Shown here: positions 1 through 8,881 of the stretch, piece by piece
Numbering within the stretch: position 1 is the first letter of the stretch
How the letters are laid out: each line of letters begins with the position of its first letter
Origin: DASYKS01 sp031404815
Lineage (GTDB): Bacteria; Acidobacteriota; Thermoanaerobaculia; Multivoradales; UBA5704
NCBI GenBank assembly: GCA_031404815.1
Contig: JANNIH010000005.1
Coordinates: forward strand, 105,205-169,204
Direction: 5' to 3'
DNA: 64,000 nt
The notes under the pieces: generated by a model
What the model was told of the DNA's origin: nothing
Seen by the model: the letters and a program-made list of their open reading frames with translations, nothing else
Databases searched by the model: none
Translations under genes and position numbers: made by a program

Positions 1-69
1 GATCTGCGCACTCAGATCGGGAAAGGCTTTCTGGACAGGCTTGCCGCAGCCGAGGGACCGGCGGAATGA
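1..69 (+). CDS. 3' end of an upstream gene (partial)
   Basis: Only the last 22 codons are present, ending at TGA 67-69. That stop overlaps the ATG of the next gene (ATGA), so the two are translationally coupled. The preserved tail is hydrophilic and shows no domain. Its position in front of a PilO-like gene would suit a PilN/GspL-like partner, but this rests on gene order alone. Confidence 0.4.
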   Translation, partial: DLRTQIGKGFLDRLAAAEGPAE

Positions 70-647
70 TCCTCAAGGAGCCGGCCAAGCGCCCCGTCGG
101 CCATCGCGCGCTCGTGAGCGCCGTGGGCGTTTGGACCGCGGCGGTCGCCTTCGCCGGTCCGCTGCTGATCTATCTGCTGTGGCTCCATCCCTTGAGAAGC
201 GCGGAGATCCAAGCGACGCAACTGCGATCGACGCAACTGCGAGAAGAGATTCAGGAAAGCCAGGCAGTGGAGGCAACTGACCCCTCTGAATTCCTTCGCG
301 AGATGGAAGACCTCGGCCTCGAGCTGGCGTATCTCGAGAGCATCCTCCCCAGCCACCCTCCCTCGACCCAATTCCCGGAGACCCTCCGTCTTTTGGCCGC
401 AAGCGAAGGAGTCCGTCTGGTCCGATTGGAGCCGGAAAAACCAGTCCTTGCCGGCGGGGTCGGCGTTCTCCCCTGGCGCGCCGAACTCCGGGGCTCCCTC
501 GTCGGCATGGCATCGCTCATCTGGAGCTTCGAACAGACGGACCTGATCCTCAAGGTGACGAAGCTCCATCTGCTCCGCCTCGGGGATGGCAGCTATCGGC
601 TCCGCCTCCATCTCGATTCCTTTTACGCCGTGGAACCCGAACCGTGA
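66..647 (+). CDS. PilO/GspM-like inner-membrane assembly protein
   Basis: A 193-residue protein with a short basic N-terminus, one membrane segment at about residues 17-40, a charged Gln/Glu-rich helical stretch (about 45-75) and a small C-terminal alpha/beta domain (about 85-193). This is the layout of PilO (type IV pili) and GspM (type II secretion), which form the periplasmic side of the inner-membrane alignment platform with PilN/GspL. The ATG overlaps the previous stop as ATGA, and the stop TGA overlaps the ATG of the next gene, so it sits inside a tight operon. Sequence identity in this family is low, so the call rests on architecture and coupling. A generic single-pass protein is the alternative. 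Confidence 0.55.
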   Translation: MILKEPAKRPVGHRALVSAVGVWTAAVAFAGPLLIYLLWLHPLRSAEIQATQLRSTQLREEIQESQAVEATDPSEFLREMEDLGLELAYLESILPSHPPSTQFPETLRLLAASEGVRLVRLEPEKPVLAGGVGVLPWRAELRGSLVGMASLIWSFEQTDLILKVTKLHLLRLGDGSYRLRLHLDSFYAVEPEP

Positions 648-2470
648 TGCGCAGCAAGAGGCTCTGGCTCGCTGTCCCGCCCGCCGCAATGAGCCTGATG
701 GTCGGCGGATTCGCCTCTGCGAGCTGGTCTCGCGCCCGGGAGCAGTTTCCGTGGGACACCGTGGCGGTCTGGGGAGAGCGTGACCGGCCGCTCTACACGC
801 TGTTCATCTGGGTATTGGGCGACTCTTTTTCTCTGGTTGCCGCGACGATCCTCTGGATCTTCCTGTTCGGCCTGCTCGTGGTCCGTCTGCCCGAACGGGC
901 CGCGAAAGTGCTGACGCTCGCAGTGGTCTTCGGCCAGGCGGCGATCGTGGCGTTCTGGCACAAGGGGTTCCCGCTCCTTTATCTCGGGGCGGCGGCGATG
1001 ATCGTTCCCTGCTGGGCGCGGGCCGACGCGGCGGGTCATGGCCGGAGCGACACCTGGCTACGGCGGGTTGCGGTGGGTCTGGTCACGGTCCTGTTTCTCG
1101 AATGCGCGGCCGGCCTGGCACTCCACTTCTATGGCGGCTACCGTTTCGACCGGGCGTTCGCGGAGATGGAAGCGTTCCTCGAAACCCGGCTCGACCTCGA
1201 TCACCCGCGTTTTTCCCGACCGCCGCCACCCGACGGCGAGAACGCTTTGCGCGGGTTCATTGCCGCCTCGGAGGCGCTCGACCTGTCGCCGGAAGTCAGA
1301 AAAGACCTGGGCCTCACGGAAAACCTTCCCCTGCACGCCTGGCCGCCGTGGCAGGCGAGCCGAGATGACAAACCTCCGCCTTCTCAAACTGAAGGGGAAC
1401 CACCGGCGACGAGTGAGGAGGAGCGCCCTCCCATCGCGATGGCGGAGCGCTTGCGCCTCGTAATCGCAAAGAACCGCCGCGGCCTCGAACTTCTCCACCA
1501 AGCGGCCGAGCGCGAGTGCCCCAGCCACGGCCTGAGCTACCGCAGCGGCCGGGAGCCCGTGATGCCCGACTTGATGATCCCCCTTATGGGGGCCAAGCTG
1601 CTGTCCGCAGAAGCGCGGTTGGCTTTTGCCGAGGGGGATGAGGTGGGAGGTCTGCGCGCCGCTCGAACCCTGGCCCGGCTCGGCCGCTGCCTCGACGAGG
1701 AGCACGATCTGATCTCTCATCTGATTTCGATCCCGATCGAGAGGGGGCTCTACCAGCTCGTCCTCGAGGCGGCATCCGGTCCGGAACCGTGGGCCGCGCG
1801 CCCCTCTCTACTCTCGGGCCTGGCGGCGCTCCTCCCGGCCGGAGACCGGTCGGCGCGCAACGAGGAGAGCTTGCTTTTGGACGCCCTCGAGAGCAGCCTC
1901 GCCGCGCGCTACGCCTGGCGCACGGTCCCGTGGCGCAGTGCCTCTCCAGTGCCGGTATTTGTCTTGGGCCCACTGGAAGGCTCTAAGATCCTGACGGACC
2001 AACGACAAGTGATTGAGCTCGCGCGCCGTCCGATCGGAAAGTTCGACCAGGAGCGGCGCTTGCCTTCTGGCGGCTTCGTCGAAACCAAAGCGGGTGGTTA
2101 CTCTTTCGTCATCAGGCGCCAGTTGGTCGCGACGCTAGAGCAGCTCGCGCAGGCCGCCCTTGCCCTCCGGCGCCTCGGCCTGGCCAATGGAAAGTACCCG
2201 AGGCAGCGCCCGAATTCGCCCGAGCTGACCCGGAAGGAGCCCGCCGCGGGCCGGCTGATCACCTACCGCCCGCTCGAAGACGGCTCTCTCCGCCTCGAGG
2301 CCGAGGGGGCGGCAGCGCTGCTGAAGCGCAGCTATTTTCTATGGCATCACGGGCGAAATGGGTATGTCTTCCGCGTCACGCTGCCGCCACCGGTTGCGCC
2401 GTCTCGCCCCGGCCAGCAGGGCGGTGGGCAGACGTCTCCTTCGATCCTGCATCTCTTCTCTCCTCATTGA
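647..2470 (+). CDS. Hypothetical polytopic membrane protein in pilus-like operon
   Basis: About 607 residues. The first ~165 hold four or five hydrophobic segments (near residues 8-25, 50-76, 88-108, 112-128, 145-163). The rest is a large soluble part with a Pro/Glu-rich linker (about 215-255) and helical segments. A C-terminal stretch (ALALRRLGLANGKYP) resembles a motif common in large uncharacterised exported proteins of Acidobacteria and Planctomycetes. ATG 647 overlaps the upstream TGA by one base; a GTG three bases earlier is an alternative start. Coupling to the PilO-like gene suggests a role in the same envelope machine, but no function is recognised. Confidence 0.65.
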   Translation: MRSKRLWLAVPPAAMSLMVGGFASASWSRAREQFPWDTVAVWGERDRPLYTLFIWVLGDSFSLVAATILWIFLFGLLVVRLPERAAKVLTLAVVFGQAAIVAFWHKGFPLLYLGAAAMIVPCWARADAAGHGRSDTWLRRVAVGLVTVLFLECAAGLALHFYGGYRFDRAFAEMEAFLETRLDLDHPRFSRPPPPDGENALRGFIAASEALDLSPEVRKDLGLTENLPLHAWPPWQASRDDKPPPSQTEGEPPATSEEERPPIAMAERLRLVIAKNRRGLELLHQAAERECPSHGLSYRSGREPVMPDLMIPLMGAKLLSAEARLAFAEGDEVGGLRAARTLARLGRCLDEEHDLISHLISIPIERGLYQLVLEAASGPEPWAARPSLLSGLAALLPAGDRSARNEESLLLDALESSLAARYAWRTVPWRSASPVPVFVLGPLEGSKILTDQRQVIELARRPIGKFDQERRLPSGGFVETKAGGYSFVIRRQLVATLEQLAQAALALRRLGLANGKYPRQRPNSPELTRKEPAAGRLITYRPLEDGSLRLEAEGAAALLKRSYFLWHHGRNGYVFRVTLPPPVAPSRPGQQGGGQTSPSILHLFSPH

Positions 2471-2626
2471 GTGGGTCCATCCACACCTCCGGCCAAGAGT
2501 CGCGCACCGCCAGCCCCGGGCCGGTCAAATCAGGCGGGGTACATGGTGGAGCTTGCCAACCTTGCTCGCCGACACTACGATTCCCGTGATACAGGACAAC
2601 CTCCACTTCGTCATCGAGGATCTTCT

Positions 2627-3089
2627 ATGAACGGCGAGGCGGATCGATCGACGCGCTGGCGGGTGGTGATCGAGCAAATGTTCGAGGAGATCCGCGCGGG
2701 GGAACCGCGGGCGGAAGCCTATTGGGCCCTATTTAGCCCAGCAGCTTGCGTTCGGGCCCGTGTTCTTCTACGCCGTCATCCTCGCGGTCCGAGAAGGCAG
2801 CATCGCGCCAAACGATCTGAAGCTCCTCCGGCAGGTGGTTCCACTGGCGCTCGCTCTCCTCGGAGCCCTGCCGGACGGGAACGGCGGAGACCCGACCCGC
2901 CTCCTTCTGCTCGCGCGTCGGCAGGCCCTGGCCTTGACGTTGGGTCGCCGCCAACACCTCACCCGCCTCGCCGCCCGACTTGCGCTGGAGAGTTCGAAGC
3001 TGCCCTATGACCCGGTGCCAGACCGGCTTCAACGACCCTATGAAGTGATCGGCTGGAATCCACCCCCGGTAAACCTGAAATCTCAGTAG
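2627..3089 (+). pseudogene. Hypothetical protein gene with a single-base frameshift
   Basis: ATG 2627 has a GAGGA-type ribosome site upstream and opens a frame reading MNGEADRSTRW, which turns to nonsense after residue ~36. The protein continues in another frame (LAQQLAFGPVFFYAVILAV) to TAG 3089. Removing one T from the TTT at 2732-2734 joins the halves into about 153 residues (AYWALLAQQLAFGP across the junction). The total length is 3n+1, as expected for one extra base. The product would be a helical protein of unknown function. Either a recent mutation or a homopolymer sequencing error explains it. Confidence 0.5.
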
Positions 3090-3162
3090 ATCGACCGCCG
3101 CCGCCCCGCTGCCCGGACCTGCCCTCCGCTGAGGTGGTAACCTACCGCTGGGAGAATCAGCC

Positions 3163-3450
3163 ATGAAAACCGCGACCGCGCTGAGATTCGAAGGAGAGGT
3201 CACCGAGGATGGGCAGCTTCACGTCGAGCTTCCGTTCGGAGTCTTACGCGGGCCTGTCGTAGTGACCCTAGAGCCGCGACCTGAGGAAACTCTGGTGTTG
3301 ACCGAGGAAGATCTTCGAGGCGCGGGCCTGACCGCAGCCGAGATCGCCTCCTCGCCGGAGGTCGGAGCCTGGGCCGGGGATCGCGAGATTCCGAGCGGCG
3401 CCGAATACGTCGAGCACCTTCGCGCGGCCTCTTCGCGCTACTCCTGGTGA
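3163..3450 (+). CDS. Antitoxin-like protein of a VapBC-type module
   Basis: A 95-residue protein starting MKTATALRFEGEV, preceded by GGGAG nine bases upstream. The first ~45 residues look like a short beta-rich antitoxin fold (EDGQLHVELP); the C-terminal half is acidic and helical, fitting a toxin-wrapping tail. Its TGA overlaps the GTG of a truncated PIN-domain (VapC) toxin frame, and this overlap is the main evidence for the call. With its toxin truncated it is probably an orphan antitoxin. Confidence 0.65.
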   Translation: MKTATALRFEGEVTEDGQLHVELPFGVLRGPVVVTLEPRPEETLVLTEEDLRGAGLTAAEIASSPEVGAWAGDREIPSGAEYVEHLRAASSRYSW

Positions 3451-3566
3451 GCGACGCGATCCTCGATACCTCCGTGCTGATCGACCTGCTCCGCGGCTTC
3501 CAACCGGCCAGGGAGTGGTTCGAAGGGCAGGGACGTCACCGGATCGCGTCGGCGCTCACGCCTTGA
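3447..3566 (+). pseudogene. Truncated VapC (PIN-domain) toxin remnant
   Basis: Starting at GTG 3447, overlapping the antitoxin stop, the frame encodes 39 residues beginning VSDAILDTSVLIDLLRG. D-T-S-V-L-I-D is the hallmark first strand and first catalytic Asp of PIN-domain ribonucleases. It stops at TGA 3564-3566, whereas VapC toxins are about 130 residues, so the later acidic residues are missing. The truncation point lies within the 3' end of the convergent MazF-like gene (stop at 3556), which suggests that acquisition or rearrangement of that module replaced the toxin's 3' part. Confidence 0.7.
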
Positions 3567-3873
3567 ACCCGAGGGCGAACAGAAGAGCGACCCGAACCTC
3601 CTGCATCCGTGCGGCAGGGAGTGTCGTGAGGAGAGCCCCGACGCGCCCCTTCGAGACGGTCTGAACATGGTCCAAGTTCACAGCGCAGGTCCGGACCATG
3701 CCGTCCTCGTCGGTAAGGACGACTTCCGAGCGGATATCTCTGACCGTAGAAGTAATCGGTGCGATCGTCACTTCGCCCAGGTAGTCGAGAACGCAGTCCC
3801 GGGTCAGGATGAGCACGGGCCGGGTTTTGTCAGGGCTGGCAAACCGATACCACCGAACTTCCCCGCGTTGCAT
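3556..3873 (-). CDS. MazF/PemK-family endoribonuclease toxin
   Basis: A 105-residue protein starting MQRGEVRWYRFASPDKTRPVL. The N-terminal G-E-V-R-W plus the K-T-R-P-V-L strand is the MazF/PemK fold signature, with the conserved Arg of the catalytic loop. A later segment reads VTIAPITSTVRDI, typical of the S-T-x-R motif, followed by an N-L-D-H-V-Q segment. The length is normal (about 105-115). The ATG overlaps the antitoxin stop by one base on the minus strand, the classical antitoxin-toxin arrangement. MazF cleaves single-stranded mRNA and is neutralised by the co-encoded antitoxin. Confidence 0.88.
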   Translation of the reverse strand: MQRGEVRWYRFASPDKTRPVLILTRDCVLDYLGEVTIAPITSTVRDIRSEVVLTDEDGMVRTCAVNLDHVQTVSKGRVGALLTTLPAARMQEVRVALLFALGFKA

Positions 3874-4103
3874 CAGTCAACCCAGACCTGCTCGCTTTCC
3901 CACACATCGAACTCCCCCTCCCGAACGGGGTGCCGCGCATAACCCGCCCGATGTTTCTCCTCAAACACCTTCTCTTCCATACGAACGAGCGCCTCTCGAA
4001 GAGCGTCACGGGTGAAAGCGGAGCGGTTGGTTCCCAGCGTATGGGCCGCGCGATCGACCTCCTGAACGAGAGATTCGTCGAGAGTCATCTGTACGGTCTT
4101 CAC
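3873..4103 (-). CDS. Ribbon-helix-helix antitoxin (MazE/CopG-like)
   Basis: 76 residues from GTG 4103: VKTVQMTLDESLVQEVDRA, an RHH beta strand followed by two helices, then an acidic C-terminal tail (EGEFDVWESEQVWVD) suited to toxin neutralisation. GTG 4103 is chosen because a strong AAGGAGG lies eight bases upstream; an in-frame GTG at 4139 would place that Shine-Dalgarno inside the gene. Stop and toxin start overlap by one base. RHH antitoxins usually autorepress the operon; no clear operator was identified. Confidence 0.82.
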   Translation of the reverse strand: MKTVQMTLDESLVQEVDRAAHTLGTNRSAFTRDALREALVRMEEKVFEEKHRAGYARHPVREGEFDVWESEQVWVD

Positions 4104-4158
4104 CTGTCGACCCTCCTTGCAGTAGCTATTCTGTTCCACATCCTTTAGAGAATCAAGG

Positions 4159-6420
4159 CTACCGCTCCCCCAACGCCGCCTTCGCCTTATCGATCTGCCC
4201 GGCGTACGCGCGCAAGGTTTCCGCCACTCGTTCGATCTCGCGGGCCGCTTCGTCCCAGCGGCGGGCTTCGATCGCTTCGCGGACTCCCGGCAGGGTTTTG
4301 ACCCCGTAACCGGTGTAGAAGCCGGGGGCGTAGATTTGGTGGATGTACCAGGGCCGACCGGGCAGCCCTTCGGGCCGGGTGAGTGCGCGTTCGGTGCCGA
4401 TCAGCAGTTGGCCGAGCTCGGTCAGCTCAGGCGTCTCGTAGGGGCGGCCCGAGCGGGCGCGCTCGGCGGCCGCCTGGGTGTACGCCTTGGCGCTCTTTTG
4501 CACCGCGGCGACCGCGTTCTGGAGCGGGGCGAAGTTGAGGAACGGCACCGGATCTTTGGGCTTGGGGGAGACGTAGGTCTGGCGCGGATCGAACACCTGG
4601 GCGTAAATGCCGTCGGCGATCAGCCGGTTTTCCTGCTCGGTCTCGGTGCGCAGGGTGTCGGCCAGCTCGCGGACCTGGGTCTCGTAGCCCGCGACGTTGT
4701 CGGCAAAACCGGTGAACTCGAAGGGCAGAATGTCGGCCTGGGCGATCCGCAGAACCATCCGGCCGGCGGTCTGCGCGAGCGCCACGCCGTAGGTGAAATC
4801 CGGATCGACGAAGCGGACGAAGTGATCGAAGCTGTCGTAGGCCGTGTGGTATTGGCCGTACTCCTCTTCCCCGCCGTAGCCGAGATTGACCGACGCGATA
4901 CCCAAATGCTGGAGGAACGGGGTGAAGTCCGAGCCCGAGCCGAGCGCAGCGATCCGCAGATTCGCCCGCTCGCGCGCCTCGCGCTTCTCCTCTGCGCTGC
5001 CGGTCAAGCGCTGAACCGAGCGGGCGCGCTCGAACACGCTCACCCCTTTTTCCGGATCGACCACGTCGCGCGCGACGTCGTTCAAGAACGCTTCGAGCGA
5101 GTGCGAACCGCCGAGCCCGAGGAAACCGCGCGCGTTGCTGTCGCTGTTGATGTAGGCGACCGCTTTGGCGCGCAGCTCGTCGGCGTGGGTCTCGACCCAT
5201 TCAGTCGAGCCGAGCAGCCCCGGCTCTTCGCCGTCCCAAGAGGCATAGACAATCGTCCTCCGGGGTTGCCAACCGCCCTTTACGAGCGCGCCGATCGCCT
5301 TCGCTTCGGCGAGCATCGCGACCTGCCCAGAGAGCGGATCGCTCGCACCATGAACCCAGGCGTCGTGGTGGTTGCCGCGGATGACCCACTGGTCGGGCAG
5401 CTCCGCGCCGCGGAGCGTCGCGATCACGTCGTAGGCGGTCGCCATGTCCCAGTTGAACGCGAGCGCCAAACGCACCTTGGCCGGCCCGGGACCCAGGTGA
5501 TAGGTGATGGGCAAGGCCCCGCGGTACGACTCGGGCGCCACCGGCCCGCCGAGCGCGCGGAGCAGCGGCAGCGCATCGGCATAAGAGATCGGCAGAACGG
5601 GGATCTTGGTCAGCGTCGCGGCGTCTTTGAGCGCGATCCGCGGCGCGTCGGCCGTGGCGCCGATGCCGGGGGTGAGCGGATCGCCCGAACGGAGCGGCGC
5701 ATCGGCGACCGAGCCGCGCTGGACCGCCTGGTCGCTCCGCCACCCCCCTTTGGGGTAGACGTCGCCCTGGGTGTAGCCATCCTCCGCCGGATCGGAGTAG
5801 AGAATGCAAGCCAGCGCGCCATGCTCCGCCGCGACTTTCGGCTTGATCCCGCGCCACGAACCGCCATAGCGGGCGATCACGATCTTGCCCTTCACATCGA
5901 TGCCACGCCGCTTGAGCTCCTCATAATCCGCGGGGATGCCGCGGTTGACGTAGACCAGCTCGGCCGTCACATCGCCGTCGATCGAATAGACGTTGTAGGG
6001 AGCGAGCATCTCGGCCGTTTGGCCGGAGGTCGTGTCCCCGGGGATCGCGGGCTCGGTGAGCGAGGCGACGAACCGGGTCGGCGCCAACAGCTCCAGCTTC
6101 CGCGACTTCGGGGTCGGGAAGAGGACGCGAAACTCTTCGATCCGGGTCTCGAAGCCGAACGAACGGTAGAGCTCGGCGATGTATTCCGCGTTCTGCTTGC
6201 CGTACGGCGAACCGAGATGGTGCGGGCGCGCCGAGAGGTGCTTCATCCAAGCGCGCTGGTCTTCGGGGTTCAGCCCACCATCCAACCGCTGTTCGAGTCC
6301 GCGCTCGGCAGTCGAGCGGTCGGTGGAGAAACCGAGCAGAGCCGAGGGCTCGCGCGTATCGGCGTGGACGAAACGGACAACGAAGAGCAGGGCGAAACCG
6401 AGCCGGACCGATCGGCGCAT
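4159..6420 (-). CDS. Secreted M28 (glutamate carboxypeptidase II-like) metallopeptidase
   Basis: 753 residues. Signal peptide at 1-20 (ALLFVVRFVHA). A protease-associated-type insert (about 140-300) sits within the catalytic domain, and a C-terminal helical domain (about 600-753) matches the transferrin-receptor-like dimerisation domain of the GCPII branch. Di-zinc ligands are all visible: HHDAWVHGASDP (about 351-362), the catalytic/bridging pair in WDGEEPGLLGS (about 395-405), YINSD (about 423-427) and the final His in GQYHTAYDSFDH. The enzyme should remove C-terminal residues from peptides outside the cytoplasm. The gene stands alone; the TMTC-like gene upstream on the same strand is about 95 bases away. 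Confidence 0.92.
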   Translation of the reverse strand: MRRSVRLGFALLFVVRFVHADTREPSALLGFSTDRSTAERGLEQRLDGGLNPEDQRAWMKHLSARPHHLGSPYGKQNAEYIAELYRSFGFETRIEEFRVLFPTPKSRKLELLAPTRFVASLTEPAIPGDTTSGQTAEMLAPYNVYSIDGDVTAELVYVNRGIPADYEELKRRGIDVKGKIVIARYGGSWRGIKPKVAAEHGALACILYSDPAEDGYTQGDVYPKGGWRSDQAVQRGSVADAPLRSGDPLTPGIGATADAPRIALKDAATLTKIPVLPISYADALPLLRALGGPVAPESYRGALPITYHLGPGPAKVRLALAFNWDMATAYDVIATLRGAELPDQWVIRGNHHDAWVHGASDPLSGQVAMLAEAKAIGALVKGGWQPRRTIVYASWDGEEPGLLGSTEWVETHADELRAKAVAYINSDSNARGFLGLGGSHSLEAFLNDVARDVVDPEKGVSVFERARSVQRLTGSAEEKREARERANLRIAALGSGSDFTPFLQHLGIASVNLGYGGEEEYGQYHTAYDSFDHFVRFVDPDFTYGVALAQTAGRMVLRIAQADILPFEFTGFADNVAGYETQVRELADTLRTETEQENRLIADGIYAQVFDPRQTYVSPKPKDPVPFLNFAPLQNAVAAVQKSAKAYTQAAAERARSGRPYETPELTELGQLLIGTERALTRPEGLPGRPWYIHQIYAPGFYTGYGVKTLPGVREAIEARRWDEAAREIERVAETLRAYAGQIDKAKAALGER

Positions 6421-6516
6421 GAAACCTCCGAGACAAGGGGGTGAAAAGGGCGCAAGGACCAGGGCGACCCTAGCACCGGCTTTCCCGAGTGTAAACGCTC
6501 CGCTCTCACCCCGCCC

Positions 6517-8766
6517 TCACCCGGACTGCCTCGCCCCCCCAAACAGATCCGCCAGCAGTTCGGGCGAAGGAGGATCGACTGCGATGCGGAGCGGCTCGCG
6601 GTTCGAGTAACTTTGGGCATGGCGCGAAAACAGGCGTGCCGCTTCAGACCGGCCGCGCGACCGGGCGAGGGCCGAGGCTCGCGCCGCGGTCGATTCGGCG
6701 AGCTGGAAGTCTCCGGTCTCGGCGTAGGCCGCCGCCAGGGCGTCCAAGACCGCGCCGTTTTCCAGGCGGGTGAGCTCGACGGCGCGGCGGCCGAGGCGGA
6801 CCGCTTCGGCGCCGTCGCGGACGGCGGGGTCCGACCAGGTGGCGAGCAGCCGGGCAAGGCGGGCGAGCGCCACCGGGTTGTTGGGCTCCCGTTCGACCAG
6901 ATTGCGCAGGCTTGCAACCGCCTCACTGCCGCGACCGAGTGCGGTGAGCGCGAAGCTTTCCAAGAAAAGTGAGCGGCCGTCGTTCGGTTCGAGGCGGGTC
7001 GCTTCGCCGTAGCGGAAGATCGCCCCGCTCCAGTCGCTGCGCGAGAGCGCCAGGTCGCCCAGCCGGGCGTGCGCGGAGGCGAAGCTCGGGTTCAATCGCA
7101 AGGTTCGTTCGAGCCGTTCGATCGCCTCGGTCGTCCGCCCTCGGCGCAGACGTGCGGCGGCGAGCTGGTATTGGGCCACCGCGTTGCCCGGCGCGATAAC
7201 CACCAGCTTTTCGTACAGCGGTTCGGCAAGGTCCGCCCGATCGCGGGCGAGATAAAGCTCGGCCAAGTTCGAGGTCGCCTGGAGGAAGTCGGGATGGATC
7301 TCAAGCGCCCGGCGATAGCTTGCGATCGCCTCGTCGGTCCGTCCGGCGGTAGCCAGGCTCACCCCCAAATTATTGTGGGCGATCCACGCCTCCGGGTTCC
7401 GTTCGATCGTAGTCCGCCAGAGGGTGTCGACATCGTGGTACATCGGAACCTGGCGCCAGCTGAGCGCAGCCAGGGCGAGCACCCCGGCTGCGGCCGCGAT
7501 CTGGCCGCCGAGTCGGAAGACTCGCTCCCGGCCCGCGATTTCGTTCGAAACACGCCCGAAGGCGCTTGCCGCCCCTGCTGCGAGTAGCGCCAAGAGCGGA
7601 GCGGAGGCCAGATAGAGGAAGTGATCGGCTACCCAAGAGAACAGCATCGGGTAGACGTTCACGAAACCGAGGGCAGGAAAGATCATCGCGCCGTAGCAGA
7701 GCGCCGCGGCGAGCGGTCCCCCCCCGATCCGTCGGCGGAACGCCCAAAGGGCGACGAAGGCGGCGAGGACACCCAGCGGAAACAGCCACTGTGCCGCGTC
7801 GTACGCATCGATCCGCCAACGGGGATAGATGAAGATCAAGGGCTCCGGCCAGAGCAGCTTGGCGACGTAGTGGCAGAGCGCGCGACCGGCGACCAGGCCG
7901 CGCTCGACCAGCGAAAGATCCCAGGCCTCCCCCTCCGCCCCGACCTTCACCCGTTCGAGGTTCGCGGTGATGCGCGCAAACGCCAGACCGAGCGCGAACA
8001 TCGGTGCCGTCCACCCCCAGGTCGCCGCGCGCAGGCGGCGCGATTTCCAGGTGTCGATCACCAGAATCACCACCGGCAGCGAGACCGCGACCGTTTTGGC
8101 GAGCAGCGCCGCAGTGAACGCGAGGAGCGCCAAGGAGTAGTCGATCGCCGGCCTCCGGCGCTTCGGAACCGAAAGCTCCACCGGCGACCGGAAGCGGAAG
8201 TAGAGAAGGAGTGCGGCGAGGAAAAAAACGGCGGAGAGGACGTTCTTCCGCTCGGTGATCCAGGCGACCGATTCGACGTGGATCGGATGGACCGCGAACA
8301 GCGCTCCGGCGAGCAGCGCCCCGGGCACGCGCAGCTGAACGAGCAGCCGCCAGAGGAGGATCGCGGCGAGGGCATGGAGTAGGACGTTGGTGAGATGGTA
8401 GCCGGTCGGGTCGAGCCCCCAGAGCTTGTACTCGACCCAAAACGAGGTGAAAACCAACGGGTAGTACTGAGGTGTTGCGCCGACCTCGGTCCAGATCCGT
8501 CCGAGCCCGCCCGGCTCTTTGAGCAGCGCGTTCTCGGTGACGTAGTCGTCGTCGTCCCAGATGAACCCGGCGCGTAGCACCGGCAGGTAGGCGGCCAGGG
8601 TGATCGCCAGCAGCAGGAGCGCCGGCAGGGCAAGGCGCCAGGCCGGGGTCTTGGGGACCTCCGCGTGTACGACCACCAGGTGCGGGGCGGTGCTCGCAGT
8701 CTTCGGCCCGTGCTCTTGGGGGTTGCGGCGTCGGTGTGCGGATGCGCGTGCGGCTCTTGGGTGCAT
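6517..8766 (-). CDS. TMTC-like polytopic GT-C/TPR membrane protein
   Basis: 749 residues in two parts. The N-terminal ~430 residues are a multi-pass membrane region whose first extracytoplasmic loop has the acidic motif RAGFIWDDDDYVTENALL, typical of GT-C (lipid-linked sugar) transferases, followed by TPTGYHLTNVL-like and HPIHVESVAWITERKN motifs seen in TMTC/DUF1736-type proteins. The C-terminal ~290 residues form about seven TPRs (AWIAHNNLGVSLATAGRTDE and similar). GGGGAG lies about ten bases before the ATG. The likely role is O-glycosylation of exported proteins, with the TPRs binding substrates; donor and acceptor are unknown. Confidence 0.8.
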   Translation of the reverse strand: MHPRAARASAHRRRNPQEHGPKTASTAPHLVVVHAEVPKTPAWRLALPALLLLAITLAAYLPVLRAGFIWDDDDYVTENALLKEPGGLGRIWTEVGATPQYYPLVFTSFWVEYKLWGLDPTGYHLTNVLLHALAAILLWRLLVQLRVPGALLAGALFAVHPIHVESVAWITERKNVLSAVFFLAALLLYFRFRSPVELSVPKRRRPAIDYSLALLAFTAALLAKTVAVSLPVVILVIDTWKSRRLRAATWGWTAPMFALGLAFARITANLERVKVGAEGEAWDLSLVERGLVAGRALCHYVAKLLWPEPLIFIYPRWRIDAYDAAQWLFPLGVLAAFVALWAFRRRIGGGPLAAALCYGAMIFPALGFVNVYPMLFSWVADHFLYLASAPLLALLAAGAASAFGRVSNEIAGRERVFRLGGQIAAAAGVLALAALSWRQVPMYHDVDTLWRTTIERNPEAWIAHNNLGVSLATAGRTDEAIASYRRALEIHPDFLQATSNLAELYLARDRADLAEPLYEKLVVIAPGNAVAQYQLAAARLRRGRTTEAIERLERTLRLNPSFASAHARLGDLALSRSDWSGAIFRYGEATRLEPNDGRSLFLESFALTALGRGSEAVASLRNLVEREPNNPVALARLARLLATWSDPAVRDGAEAVRLGRRAVELTRLENGAVLDALAAAYAETGDFQLAESTAARASALARSRGRSEAARLFSRHAQSYSNREPLRIAVDPPSPELLADLFGGARQSG

Positions 8767-8881
8767 CGAAGTGAAGCTCCCCGATCGAGGATTTTCCTCC
8801 TATACGCGCAAGATGCGAAATAGTTCCAGGGTGGGTGCGCCCATGTGCAGGTTCGCGCCATCCGGCGAGCTTCGAACCTGC

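Noticed and set aside
2471..3010. 179-codon plus-strand frame overlapping the frameshifted gene
   Set aside because: Its first part has no coding character and its second part is the shifted part of the 2627 gene.
4336..6444. 702-codon open frame on the plus strand opposite the M28 peptidase gene
   Set aside because: High-GC antisense frame with Arg/Gly-rich composition and no domain; the minus strand has all peptidase motifs.
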